Origin: Mycolicibacterium rhodesiae JS60
Lineage (GTDB): Bacteria; Actinomycetota; Actinomycetes; Mycobacteriales; Mycobacteriaceae
Reading direction: 5' to 3'
DNA length: 64,000 nucleotides
Assembly: GCA_000230935.2 (NCBI GenBank)
Contig: AGIQ01000002.1
Span: 434,001-498,000 of the forward strand
Shown: in pieces, positions 17,229 to 25,367 of the stretch
Numbering within the stretch: position 1 is the stretch's first letter
Layout: every line of letters begins with the position of its first letter
Translations under genes and position numbers: made by a program
The notes under the pieces: generated by a model
What the model saw: the letters and a program-made list of their open reading frames with translations, nothing else
Database searches by the model: none
What the model was told of the DNA's origin: nothing

Positions 17229-17546
17229 TTAGTCGGCGCGGGCGTCCGACGATGGGCCGCGGCCGTCGGTGGCGATGTCCGGCGCGAACATCTCCGGGCT
17301 GATGGGGATGGCGATGGTCTCCGCCTCGGGCTCGGCAACCTCGACGGGCCCGGCCGGGGCCTCGGCCGGCCGGCGATCGGCCCGCCAGTCGCGCAGCAGC
17401 AACAGGATGCCCAAGGCCGCCAACACGACGACTCCCGCCGCCACGAACGTGTTGTCGGTCAGGATCGCCACCAGAAGCGTGATCAGGCCGGCAACGGCGA
17501 CCACGACGACGATCTTCACGGACACAGTTCTATACCCGGCAGCCAC
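17229..17546 (-). CDS. Small two-span membrane protein
   Basis: Up to 105 aa with two closely spaced hydrophobic spans (IVVVVAVAGLITLLVAIL and FVAAGVVVLAALGILLLL) and an acidic, proline-rich tail. GTG starts at 17546 and about 21 bases further in are both possible. No family recognised. The EVE gene follows on the same strand. Confidence 0.6.
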   Translation of the reverse strand: MAAGYRTVSVKIVVVVAVAGLITLLVAILTDNTFVAAGVVVLAALGILLLLRDWRADRRPAEAPAGPVEVAEPEAETIAIPISPEMFAPDIATDGRGPSSDARAD

Positions 17547-17569
17547 TCCCCCGACGGCAATTGCCGCAG

Positions 17570-18175
17570 TCAGCGAGTCGCGGTTGCCGCCACCGGCGCG
17601 GCGGTCAGCATCGCGGCCAACATGGTCACGATCTCGTCGAGGCTGTTCTGCCGAGGAAGACCGTCGCCGGCCTCGACCTGGCGCTCATGGTCGGCCAGCA
17701 GTGCGAACATCGTGGTGGCGACGGCGCTGACCCGATTCTCCCTGGCACTGCGCTCTTTGAGCGGAACCAGCCTGGCCAGCGCGTCGAGGATGCTCGGCCA
17801 GGCCGACTCTGCGGGGCTCTGGGGCTCCCGGTTCAGCCGGATCCGAACCACTTCGAGGAACCGGGCGTAGTGGGTGCCCTCGCTGTGGAAGAACGGTCCG
17901 ACCAGGATCCGCAGCACCGCGTGCGCGTCGGCCATCTGCTCGTCGGACATGCGGTCCAGTAGGGCCTGTCGCTCGACTTCCATCGGGACCAGGCGGCGGG
18001 CCACCACGGCGTCGATGAGCTCCTGCCGGGTGCGGAAGTAATAGTTGACCGCGGAGTTGTTGCGTTGCCCGGCGGCCTTGGCGATGTCGCGCAGCGGCAC
18101 CTCGAAGCCGTGTTCGGCGATCAGCCGCTCGGCGGCGTCGAGCAGCTCTTCTCGAGCTCGAGCGCCGCGGTCCAC
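17570..18175 (-). CDS. TetR family regulator divergent from kshA-like gene
   Basis: 201 aa. The N-terminal helix-turn-helix reads LRDIAKAAGQRNNSAVNYYFRTRQELI, and the AAGQRNNSAVNYYF wording resembles the subgroup that controls lipid and steroid catabolic genes in mycobacteria. GTG start at 18175. A perfect 10-bp inverted repeat at 18205-18226 lies between it and the oxygenase gene, so control of that gene and itself is likely. The ligand is probably a substrate or CoA intermediate of the oxygenase pathway (inference). Confidence 0.88.
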   Translation of the reverse strand: MDRGARAREELLDAAERLIAEHGFEVPLRDIAKAAGQRNNSAVNYYFRTRQELIDAVVARRLVPMEVERQALLDRMSDEQMADAHAVLRILVGPFFHSEGTHYARFLEVVRIRLNREPQSPAESAWPSILDALARLVPLKERSARENRVSAVATTMFALLADHERQVEAGDGLPRQNSLDEIVTMLAAMLTAAPVAATATR

Positions 18176-18204
18176 GGCGACAATTCTAGATGCCCGCTAG
18201 TCAG

Positions 18205-18226
18205 ATTTAAGCACTCGTGCTTAAAT
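18205..18226. promoter_or_regulatory. TetR operator between TetR and kshA-like genes
   Basis: ATTTAAGCAC and GTGCTTAAAT form a perfect 10-bp inverted repeat around TC. It is the only strong palindrome in this divergent promoter region and lies 29 bp from the TetR start and 44 bp from the oxygenase start. Confidence 0.75.
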
Positions 18227-18270
18227 TGGTCCTGGGTGCCCCGCAGTCCAGAGCGAAAAGGATGCGCCAC

Positions 18271-19404
18271 ATGACCGATATCCGGGAGATCGACCCCGGC
18301 ACGCCGATGACCCGCTTCGCCCGCGGTTGGCACTGCCTGGGCCTGGCCGACGATTTCCGTGACGGCAAGCCGCATGGCATCGAAGCGTTCGGCAGCAAGC
18401 TCGTGGTCTACGCCGATTCCAGCGGCGCCATCCAGGTGCTCGACGGCTACTGCCGGCATCTGGGCGCCGACCTGGCGATGGGCACGGTCAAGGGCGACAA
18501 CCTGGCCTGTGCGTTCCACGACTGGCGCTGGAACGGCGCGACCGGACGCTGCGTCGAAATCCCCTACGCCCGAAGGGTTCCCAAACTCGCGCGGACCCGC
18601 AAGTGGCAGACCATCGAGGTCAACGGACAGCTGCTGGTGTGGCATGACCCCGAAAGGGGTGAGCCGACACCGGAACTCACGCCGCCGACGATCGAGGGGT
18701 ACGACGAGGGGCAGTGGTCGAAGTGGGCGTGGAACTCGATGATCATCGAGGGGGCGCACTGCCGCGAGATCGTCGACAACAACGTCGACATGGCGCACTT
18801 CTTCTACATCCACTACGCCTACCCCACCTACTTCAAGAACGTCTTCGAAGGCCACACCGCCAGCCAGTTCATGGAATCCAAAGGCCGCCAAGACTTCACC
18901 GAGCATCCCGAGCGGTTGTGGGAGGGCACCAAGCTGCGCTCCGAGGCCACCTACTTCGGCCCGTCATACATGATCAACTGGTTGCACAACGACCTCGGGC
19001 CGGATTTCACCGTGGAGTCGGTGCTGATCAACTGCCACTACCCGATCAGCCAGAACTCGTTCATGCTGCAGTTCGGCGTCTCGGTGCAGAACATGCCCGG
19101 ATTGTCAGAAGAGAAGGCGGCCAAGCTCGCCCAATCGTATTCGAAGATCTACGAAGTCGGCTTCTTGCAGGACGTCGAGATCTGGAAGCACAAGACCCGG
19201 ATCGAAAACCCGCTGCTGTGCGAGGAAGACGGGGCGTTGTACCAGTACCGGCGTTGGTACGAACAGTTCTACGTCGACGTCGCCGACGTCACCCCGGATA
19301 TGACCAACCGGTTCGAGCTCGAGGTCGACACCACGCACGCCTACGACATCTGGCAGCGCGAGGTGGACGAAAACCTCCAAAAACGAGCTGCTGCAAGCAC
19401 TTAG
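18271..19404 (+). CDS. Rieske oxygenase, KshA-type (3-ketosteroid 9-alpha-hydroxylase oxygenase family)
   Basis: 377 aa. The Rieske site is C61-x-H63 with C80-x2-H83 (CRHLGADL, CAFHDW), followed by the mononuclear iron segment VDMAHFFYIHYAYPTYFKN. Together with WKHKTRIENPLLCEEDGALYQYRRWYEQFYVDVAD this closely matches KshA, which opens ring B of the steroid nucleus after 9-alpha hydroxylation. No KshB reductase is nearby, so it must borrow one. ATG 18271 is chosen for its spacing from AAAAGG; an ATG at 18262 is possible. Environmental mycobacteria carry several KshA paralogues with different steroid preferences, so the exact substrate is open. Confidence 0.85.
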   Translation: MTDIREIDPGTPMTRFARGWHCLGLADDFRDGKPHGIEAFGSKLVVYADSSGAIQVLDGYCRHLGADLAMGTVKGDNLACAFHDWRWNGATGRCVEIPYARRVPKLARTRKWQTIEVNGQLLVWHDPERGEPTPELTPPTIEGYDEGQWSKWAWNSMIIEGAHCREIVDNNVDMAHFFYIHYAYPTYFKNVFEGHTASQFMESKGRQDFTEHPERLWEGTKLRSEATYFGPSYMINWLHNDLGPDFTVESVLINCHYPISQNSFMLQFGVSVQNMPGLSEEKAAKLAQSYSKIYEVGFLQDVEIWKHKTRIENPLLCEEDGALYQYRRWYEQFYVDVADVTPDMTNRFELEVDTTHAYDIWQREVDENLQKRAAAST

Positions 19405-19814
19405 GCCGCAGTCGACCTGGGCCGGCCCAGCGGAAGGTGGACGACGGTTGCCACCTGAGTCGGCAGCGCTTCGCTGCGGGCCAGCAGTTCGGCGCTCTCG
19501 GGAAGTTCGCGCGGATTGAGCTCGCCGTCGGCAATGCGCTGTAGGACTTCGTGGGCGTGGGCCAGTTGGTGCCGCTTGCGGTACTGACCCCCGGGCAGCT
19601 TCACGCCGGCCCACACGCCGTACTCCTCGCCACCTTCGACCGCGGCCCGCGCGCACGCGCGTTGCTGGGCCAGCGGGCACCGGCGCAGGCAGATCGTCCT
19701 GGCGCGGGTGGCGGATTGCTCGTAGACGCGGGCTTTGGCCGCGCCGTCGCTGGCGTCGTCGTCTGCGTAGCCGAACCAGAGATCAGGCTCGAGCGAGCAA
19801 GGGCGGTGGTTCAT
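19401..19814 (-). CDS. whiB5: WhiB family regulator, WhiB5-like
   Basis: 137 aa from ATG 19814 behind AAGGAGG. Iron-sulfur ligands C6, C42, C46 and C54 give C-x3-C-x7-C instead of the usual C-x2-C-x5-C; that odd spacing is, as I recall, the hallmark of WhiB5. The G(V/I)WAG turn appears as YGVWAGVKLPGGQYRKRH, with a basic DNA-binding tail. The gene is divergent from an XRE regulator and sits in the same gene order as M. tuberculosis Rv0022c-Rv0028, which supports the symbol. It overlaps the end of the oxygenase gene by 4 bp. Confidence 0.85.
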   Translation of the reverse strand: MNHRPCSLEPDLWFGYADDDASDGAAKARVYEQSATRARTICLRRCPLAQQRACARAAVEGGEEYGVWAGVKLPGGQYRKRHQLAHAHEVLQRIADGELNPRELPESAELLARSEALPTQVATVVHLPLGRPRSTAA

Positions 19815-19848
19815 CGGGGCCTCCTTGGCGGGATTCAATGACGAAAGC

Positions 19849-19929
19849 GTATAGGCACCCACGACTCTTGGCAAGAGAAACGTAGAGGAAAACGTATATA
19901 GCGAAGATGCTGTGTACTCTCCGTATATG
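19849..19929. promoter_or_regulatory. CGTATA-type repeats between whiB5 and the XRE gene
   Basis: The divergent promoter region carries CGTATA at 19849, CGTAGA at 19881, CGTATATA at 19893 and CGTATATG at 19922, all in the same orientation. It also has a palindrome, CTCTTG-G-CAAGAG, at 19865-19877. This stretch is AT-richer than its surroundings. The repeats are candidates for binding by the XRE or WhiB protein. Confidence 0.5.
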
Positions 19930-19943
19930 GCTGGGGTCCGGCG

Positions 19944-20684
19944 ATGAGCCGAGCGGCGGCGGGAGCGGCCATCCGGACATTGCGTGAGGCGCGGGACTGG
20001 TCGCTGGCTGATTTGGCCGCGGCCACCGGCGTCAGCATCATGGGCTTGAGCTTTCTGGAACGTGGTGCCCGCAAACCTCACAAAGGCACAGTTCAGAAGG
20101 TTGAAAACGGACTCGGACTGCCGCCGGGCACGTATTCGCGGCTCGTCGTCTCGGCCGATCCGGACGCCGAAATCGCCCACATCCTGGCCACCTCGCCGAC
20201 CGAGTCGGCCCTGCCGCGACCCGCGACCGGCATCGTCGTCAATCGCCACAGCGACGCCGATGTCCTCGAAGCGCACGCCGAGGCGCACCTGGATTCGCTG
20301 AACTCGTTGATAGCCCGCCTGCCAGCGGAGACGTCAAACGAATATGAAACGTATATTCAATCCGTGATCGAGCAATGCGTGAAGGCGGAACTGCTGGCCG
20401 CCAACTCGTGGCGCGTCGCAGTCAACGCCGGCGCCGAATCTGCGGACCGTCTGATGATCCACCTCAAATCGCTGGAAGCAATCCGGACCGGTCTGCTGGC
20501 CCGGATGCCCGCCAGCATCAGCGCTCGGTTCGACCAGGCATGCGCACGCTCGGATCTTCCCGAATCGGTGATCGCGACACTGCTCGGCGTCGGCGTCGAG
20601 CAGCTCTGGGATATCCGCAATCGGGGAGCCATCCCACCCGGCGCGCTGCCGCGGGTGCGGGCGTTCGTCGAGGATCAATCGTGA
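19944..20684 (+). CDS. XRE family transcriptional regulator (Rv0023-like)
   Basis: 246 aa. Residues about 3-60 are an HTH_3 domain (IRTLREARDWSLADLAAATGVS, then FLERGARKPHKGTVQKVENGLGLPPGTYSRLV). The C-terminal two thirds is helical with no known fold, ending with a second short helix-turn-helix-like stretch (VGVEQLWDIRNRGAIP). It is divergent from whiB5 and overlaps the NlpC/P60 start by 4 bp, the arrangement I recall for Rv0023. Probably regulates this locus. Confidence 0.85.
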   Translation: MSRAAAGAAIRTLREARDWSLADLAAATGVSIMGLSFLERGARKPHKGTVQKVENGLGLPPGTYSRLVVSADPDAEIAHILATSPTESALPRPATGIVVNRHSDADVLEAHAEAHLDSLNSLIARLPAETSNEYETYIQSVIEQCVKAELLAANSWRVAVNAGAESADRLMIHLKSLEAIRTGLLARMPASISARFDQACARSDLPESVIATLLGVGVEQLWDIRNRGAIPPGALPRVRAFVEDQS

Positions 20685-21469
20685 CCGCCCCCGACCTCGA
20701 CATCCTGAGCCGCGCCCACGCGCTGTTCGGCGGTCTGCGCGAAATGCCGGTGCTGGAAGCGACTTCCGGGCCGTCGGCGGTCCAGGCCGACGGCCTGCCC
20801 GCGACGTACCGCCAGGCGGCCGGGCGGCATAGCGACGATCTCGGGGCCGCCAGCCGCGTCGACGCCGAGTTCTCGGCGATCCTTGCCCGTGCACAGCGTG
20901 ATCACCGCGAGGCCCACCAGCAGACCCTCGCGGTACTCGACGCCGCCCGCGCCGATGCCGCCTCGGCGCCGGACAATCCGGTGGCGCAGCGCGAGCTGAT
21001 GCGCCGGCGGGCCGCTCGGTTGCGGGCTCAGCACGCCCACGTTCTCGCCGCCCGCCGGCGGGCGCGCCGCCGCCTGGCACTGATGCGTGCGTTGCGGTAT
21101 CGCCGCGGTCGGCGGCGGATTCCGGCGCCGAATTCGCGCGCGGTTCTCGCGGTGCGAGCCGCCTTGTCGCGGTTGGGCTGCCCCTACGTGTGGGGCGCCA
21201 CCGGACCGGATCGTTTCGACTGCTCAGGCCTGGTGCAGTGGGCTTATGCGCAGGCCGGTGTGCATCTGGATCGCACCACCTACGACCAGATCAACGACGG
21301 CGTGCCGGTGTCGCGGTCGCAGGTGCGGCCCGGCGATCTGGTGTTCCCGCACGCGGGGCATGTCCAGATGGCCATCGGCAACGGCATGGTCGTGGAAGCC
21401 CCGAGCGCCGGGGCCAACGTGCAGATCAGCCGGATGGGCGACCATGTCGCCATCCGCCGGCCCGCGTAG
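20681..21469 (+). CDS. NlpC/P60 family peptidase-like protein (Rv0024-like)
   Basis: 262 aa starting at GTG 20681, overlapping the XRE stop. Residues ~1-115 are helical; ~110-150 is very Arg-rich; ~150-262 is an NlpC/P60 domain with the catalytic Cys in FDCSGLVQW and His in HAGHVQMAIG, so hydrolysis of D-Glu-mDAP peptide bonds in peptidoglycan is possible. There is no Sec or Tat signal peptide, unusual for a cell-wall hydrolase. Gene order suggests export through another route or an EspC-like partner; this is inference. Confidence 0.85.
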   Translation: MTAPDLDILSRAHALFGGLREMPVLEATSGPSAVQADGLPATYRQAAGRHSDDLGAASRVDAEFSAILARAQRDHREAHQQTLAVLDAARADAASAPDNPVAQRELMRRRAARLRAQHAHVLAARRRARRRLALMRALRYRRGRRRIPAPNSRAVLAVRAALSRLGCPYVWGATGPDRFDCSGLVQWAYAQAGVHLDRTTYDQINDGVPVSRSQVRPGDLVFPHAGHVQMAIGNGMVVEAPSAGANVQISRMGDHVAIRRPA

Positions 21470-21508
21470 TGAGTTGTTCACCGAATTTCCGCTGAGTACC
21501 GTCGACGC

Positions 21509-21862
21509 ATGACCGAGTCCGCGGGAGCGTTGGGGGTGGCGTCAGCCCGGGCTCTGCTCGCTGCCCGCGATCGTGAACTCGCCGAGGCCGACGCCGAACT
21601 CGCCGGGGTTGTCGCGAGTGCGCACGCTTCCGCGGCGGAGGCCATTCGCAAGCTCGACGCCGTCGGCGCCGAGATCGACGCCGCCGTCGCTGCGCGCACC
21701 GTAACGGCACCGTCCGAAGGACGTGAGTTCGCCCGGTTCCTGATCGCCAAGCAACACGAGATCAGCGATATCCTGACGGCGGCACGCGCCGATGCCGACG
21801 CGAAAGTGGCTGTACTACAGCAACTTCTGGACCGATACCGGGAGCCATCCACATCACCGTGA
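21509..21862 (+). CDS. DUF4226 family protein (Rv0025-like)
   Basis: 117-aa, almost wholly alpha-helical and charged (LAARDRELAEADAELAGVV, then EGREFARFLIAKQHEISDIL). It resembles a segment of the next protein (GARAFQRYLIGKLRDIKDVV), so the two share a domain. Length and position match Rv0025. Starts 39 bp after the NlpC/P60 gene. Function unknown. Confidence 0.78.
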   Translation: MTESAGALGVASARALLAARDRELAEADAELAGVVASAHASAAEAIRKLDAVGAEIDAAVAARTVTAPSEGREFARFLIAKQHEISDILTAARADADAKVAVLQQLLDRYREPSTSP

Positions 21863-21921
21863 CGGGGTGAATTGTCGGGCGTGGACCGACTGGATACAGT
21901 CGCCGGCATGAAAGGGCACCG

Positions 21922-23295
21922 GTGGCAAGCTACCAAGACTTGCTCGACGCGATAGCGCGCGTCGGCGCCGTCACCGGCGACAACCGGGCGTGGATGGCCG
22001 GGCTGTCCGGCGCGGATCTCGCGACCGTCACCAGCCCGGTCGCTGTCGTCTCGACGAACGCAATCGACAACGTGGTGGCCAAGATTCGCGCTCAGCACCG
22101 TCAGGCGTTCGATCCAGCGCCGAGCCCCGCGCCGGGGGAGGGGCGTGCGGCCGAGGCCATCCGCACCGCGGAAACTTCGCTGGCCCTGCAGAATTCGGTG
22201 AGCGCACAGCTCGACCTGCAGGTCATCACTGCGGTGCTCAACGCGCACACCACACACGCCGCCGGCGCCGCGGCACTCGACGCTCTGCAAGACGATATCG
22301 AGACGGCCGTCGCCACTCGCACCGATCTCGACACCCCGGCCGGCGCGCGCGCGTTCCAGCGCTATCTGATCGGGAAGCTCCGCGATATCAAGGACGTGGT
22401 GGAAACCGCAGGCCTGGACGACACATCCAAGGCCTCGCTGGCCGCCGCCCTGGCATCGCTCTACGGGGGTGCCACCCAGGACACCACCGACGAACAAGTC
22501 GCCGGCCCGAAGCCGGTGGCGCCACTCGCGCAGCCGCGACCGCCCGCGACCGCCGCTGCGGCCGACGTCGGGTTCGACCCCCTCGACGATGCGCTGCTTC
22601 CCGACGATCTCGACGCACTGCCGCCGGGCCCGAGCTCGGGCGGCCAAGCAATGCCCGCACCGATGATCCCGCCGATGGCCGCGATGCCCGCACCCGGCAG
22701 CGGTCCGCTGCCGGGCCCGGCGCCGATTCCGCCGGCGCTCGACAACCCGACACGGCCGCGGCTACCCACCGGTGACGACCTGTTCGACGACCCGCTGCTG
22801 GACGAACCTCTCGACGAGATCGGCGAACAGCCGGTCGTCGAGGACAACGACGACCCCGCGGAGACGGAGCCCACCGCCCTGGCCTCGGAGGATTCGACCG
22901 TCGTGCACCTACCCAACGGAGAAACCGTGACCGCGCCGAGTCCCCGGCTGGCCGCCGCGATCACCGCCGCGGTTGCGGGCACACCCATACCTGAGGCGTT
23001 CCGGCAGCAGGGCATCACGATTCCGGCGCCCGGCACCGCGGTACCGCACCCTGTCGAGTCCACCCGGCTCATCCCCGGCGATATCGGGATGCTGACCGAT
23101 CGCCACGCGCTGGCGCTGGGCAACGGCAAAGCCGTGTTCAACAATCAGATCCAACCCATTGCCAGCGTCACCGGGCCGAGCTTCCTAGGGTGGGAGCATC
23201 CGCCGGAACCGGGCACCGCTACGACGACGCCGAAGACGGACCAACCGACGCCGACCCGGCCCGCGGTAACGGCCGACCCGCCGAGAGGAGAGTGA
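21922..23295 (+). CDS. Large DUF4226-containing protein (Rv0026-like)
   Basis: 457 aa starting at GTG 21922. Residues 1-180 are helical and include the FQRYLIGKLRDIKDVVETAG segment shared with the preceding protein. Residues ~190-300 are a disordered Pro/Ala/Asp linker. Residues ~310-430 form a compact domain: VVHLPNGETVTAPSPRLAAAI, then RLIPGDIGMLTDRHALALG and SFLGWEHPPEPG. No signal peptide. Such long helical-plus-linker proteins occur at type VII secretion-associated loci, but no ESX core gene is here. Function unknown. Confidence 0.78.
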   Translation: MASYQDLLDAIARVGAVTGDNRAWMAGLSGADLATVTSPVAVVSTNAIDNVVAKIRAQHRQAFDPAPSPAPGEGRAAEAIRTAETSLALQNSVSAQLDLQVITAVLNAHTTHAAGAAALDALQDDIETAVATRTDLDTPAGARAFQRYLIGKLRDIKDVVETAGLDDTSKASLAAALASLYGGATQDTTDEQVAGPKPVAPLAQPRPPATAAAADVGFDPLDDALLPDDLDALPPGPSSGGQAMPAPMIPPMAAMPAPGSGPLPGPAPIPPALDNPTRPRLPTGDDLFDDPLLDEPLDEIGEQPVVEDNDDPAETEPTALASEDSTVVHLPNGETVTAPSPRLAAAITAAVAGTPIPEAFRQQGITIPAPGTAVPHPVESTRLIPGDIGMLTDRHALALGNGKAVFNNQIQPIASVTGPSFLGWEHPPEPGTATTTPKTDQPTPTRPAVTADPPRGE

Positions 23296-23296
23296 T

Positions 23297-23614
23297 ATGG
23301 CCGAGCGCATCCACGTGGTGCCCGACGAACTGCGCAGGGCGGCGCGCGACCACCAGGACACCGCCGAGCAGCTCAGCACGGTCCCGTCCCGGCACGGCGA
23401 CATCCTGGCCAGCCTCGACTCGCTCGGCCCGATCTTCGGCGAGCTCCGCGACGCCGGGCGTGAACTTCTGGACCAGCGCCGGGTCTGCTACGAGCAGCAG
23501 GCGGCCGCGCACGCCGAGCTCGCCACCAACCTGCGGCATGCCGCCGACATCTGGGAGCACCAGGACACTGCCGCCGCGGCCGAGCTCGGCCGCATCACCG
23601 AGGACGGTCGATGA
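23297..23614 (+). CDS. EspC-like / type VII secretion target family protein (Rv0027-like)
   Basis: 105 aa, one base after the previous stop. A helical hairpin protein of the WXG100-like DUF2580 group: IHVVPDELRRAARDHQDTAEQL begins it, and a second helix covers CYEQQAAAHAELATNLRHAADIWEHQD. Such proteins are small substrates or partners of ESX systems. The WXG turn itself is not obvious, so membership rests on layout and size. Confidence 0.75.
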   Translation: MAERIHVVPDELRRAARDHQDTAEQLSTVPSRHGDILASLDSLGPIFGELRDAGRELLDQRRVCYEQQAAAHAELATNLRHAADIWEHQDTAAAAELGRITEDGR

Positions 23615-23916
23615 CCGCACCGGATCCGGAGTTCGACGCGGTTCATCCCAGCGGGCACATCCTGTTCCGGTCCTGCCGGGGCGGATACCTGCACAGCGTG
23701 ACGCTGTCCGAACCGGCACTGGACGCCGATGCGCAGACATTGGCTCAGGCGATCCTGCTGACCGCCGACGTGTCGTATCTCAAGGCGTTGATGCAGGTTC
23801 GCGCCGAAATCGTGGCCGCCGGCCACACGCCGTCGGATGACATCGCGGGCAGCCGCGAACTCAAGCTCGCCTCCGAGGCGCTGGCGCACCATCGGTTGCG
23901 GCCCGAAAGCGCCTGA
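23611..23916 (+). CDS. DUF2694-like protein (Rv0028-like)
   Basis: 101 aa overlapping the previous stop by 4 bp (ATGA). Sequence FDAVHPSGHILFRSCRGGYLHSVTLSE followed by AQTLAQAILLTADVSYLKALMQVR fits DUF2694, found with EspC-like partners. The pairing with an EspC-like protein suggests a small complex. End of the locus; next gene is on the other strand. Confidence 0.75.
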   Translation: MTAPDPEFDAVHPSGHILFRSCRGGYLHSVTLSEPALDADAQTLAQAILLTADVSYLKALMQVRAEIVAAGHTPSDDIAGSRELKLASEALAHHRLRPESA

Positions 23917-24048
23917 CTACCGATCCCTGGTGGATTCGGGCGCGATGGCCTCCGGTGGTGCAACAGGATTGGTGCCGAACAACTCCCGCGCCCGCTGAAG
24001 CAGGGCGCGCACCTCGTCGAGTTGCTGCTGAAGCAGCGAGTCACCCAT
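23917..24048 (-). CDS. Short hypothetical protein
   Basis: 43 aa from ATG 24048: a helix MGDSLLQQQLDEVRALLQRARELF followed by a Pro-rich tail. It ends exactly where the DUF2694-like gene ends on the other strand. The clean amphipathic helix argues for a real gene, but it is short and I recognise no family, so this is tentative. Confidence 0.4.
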   Translation of the reverse strand: MGDSLLQQQLDEVRALLQRARELFGTNPVAPPEAIAPESTRDR

Positions 24049-24119
24049 GGCCGCTACGCTATCCGCACCGCGGGGCGGGCACAATTCACCCAGCCGTGCC
24101 GGATGGGCACAATGCAGCT

Positions 24120-25367
24120 TCAAGCGCGCGGGATTTCAGCGTTGATGCGATCGAGCACTGCGGTGTAGCGGCAGGCTTCACGGTGCTGCCCGGGCTTGCC
24201 GCTGCTGATCAGCCCGACCGACAGCTGCCGTTCCGGATCCGCCCACACCACCACGTTGGTCAGCCCGGTGTGGCCGAAGGCGCCGGGTGCGTTGCGCCCG
24301 AACGGTCCAAACCGGGTGGACCCCAGCATGTATCCGGTGCCCCAGCGGATCGGTGCCAGACCTGTGGCGACATCCGGGCGCAGGCGCCGCGCTGGTGCCA
24401 CCGCCGCTCGCAGCGTGTCTTCCCGCATGATCCGAACCCCGTCGAGTTCGCCACCGCGGCGCAGAATTTCGGCGAACCGGGACAATTCGTCCGCCGTCGA
24501 GACCGTGCTGGACGACGGGACGACGCCGGTGAGGAACAGCGGCGTGTTGGAGAACGGGATGATCTGCGCAGGCGTGCCGCCGACGGCGGTGCGGAACGCA
24601 GCCGCCAGCGGAGCCGGCAGCGGCTTACCTGTCACATGGCTGGGCGCGACGAGGGGAACATCCTGTTCGGCCACACCGTAATTGGTCCATCGGAACCCGA
24701 GCGGATCGAGGATCTGCTGGGCCAGGATGTCGCGGATGTTGCGGCCGGTGGCCGCCGACACGATCTCGCGGACCAGCGGCCCCCAGGTCAGGCCGTGGTA
24801 GATGTGCATCAACCCGGGCCGGTGGATGGGCCTGAGCTCGGCGAGTTTCTCGCGGGCGTAATCACTTTCGTTCATCCGCTTGAGGTTCGGGCGCGGGCCC
24901 GTCGCGAACGGCACCCCGGCGCTATGGGTGATGACGTGCCGGATGGTGGTGCGGTCCTTGCCGTGGCTGGTGTAGTTCGGCAGGTAGTCGCAGACCCGAT
25001 CGTCGAGTGAGAAGTGGCCCTGCTCGACGAGCATGTGCACCACCGTCGTGCTGATCGCCTTGGCAGCGGAGTACACGCAGAACGGGGTGGCGACGGTGAC
25101 GGGCAGTTTGTCGGCATCGGCGGGGTCGTCGGGACCATTGCCCCAGCCGTGGCCGATCGCGCGGTTGAGCACCACTTTTCCGTTGTGCCGCAGGCACAGC
25201 TGAATGGCCGGGTGCATACCCGCGGCGTACCAGTGCCGCACCGACTGCCAGATCCGCTCGGCGGTGACCGCCGAGAATTCGCCATGGTCCTCGGCGCCGA
25301 TATCGGTGACGGCATCGAGATCGGTCGGGACGCGGATGCGTCCCTCGCGCGCGGGGGAGTGGCTCAC
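24120..25367 (-). CDS. Serine hydrolase of the beta-lactamase/esterase family
   Basis: 415 aa with the class C-like SxxK motif at S100-x2-K103 (VYSAAKA), a Tyr at the YHGLTWG position, and HTG near the C-terminus (FGHTGLTN) in place of KTG. These are features of EstB-type esterases and related D-peptidase-like enzymes in mycobacteria. No signal peptide, so probably cytoplasmic esterase activity rather than cell-wall work. GTG 25367 overlaps the nitrobindin stop by 4 bp. Confidence 0.85.
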   Translation of the reverse strand: MSHSPAREGRIRVPTDLDAVTDIGAEDHGEFSAVTAERIWQSVRHWYAAGMHPAIQLCLRHNGKVVLNRAIGHGWGNGPDDPADADKLPVTVATPFCVYSAAKAISTTVVHMLVEQGHFSLDDRVCDYLPNYTSHGKDRTTIRHVITHSAGVPFATGPRPNLKRMNESDYAREKLAELRPIHRPGLMHIYHGLTWGPLVREIVSAATGRNIRDILAQQILDPLGFRWTNYGVAEQDVPLVAPSHVTGKPLPAPLAAAFRTAVGGTPAQIIPFSNTPLFLTGVVPSSSTVSTADELSRFAEILRRGGELDGVRIMREDTLRAAVAPARRLRPDVATGLAPIRWGTGYMLGSTRFGPFGRNAPGAFGHTGLTNVVVWADPERQLSVGLISSGKPGQHREACRYTAVLDRINAEIPRA

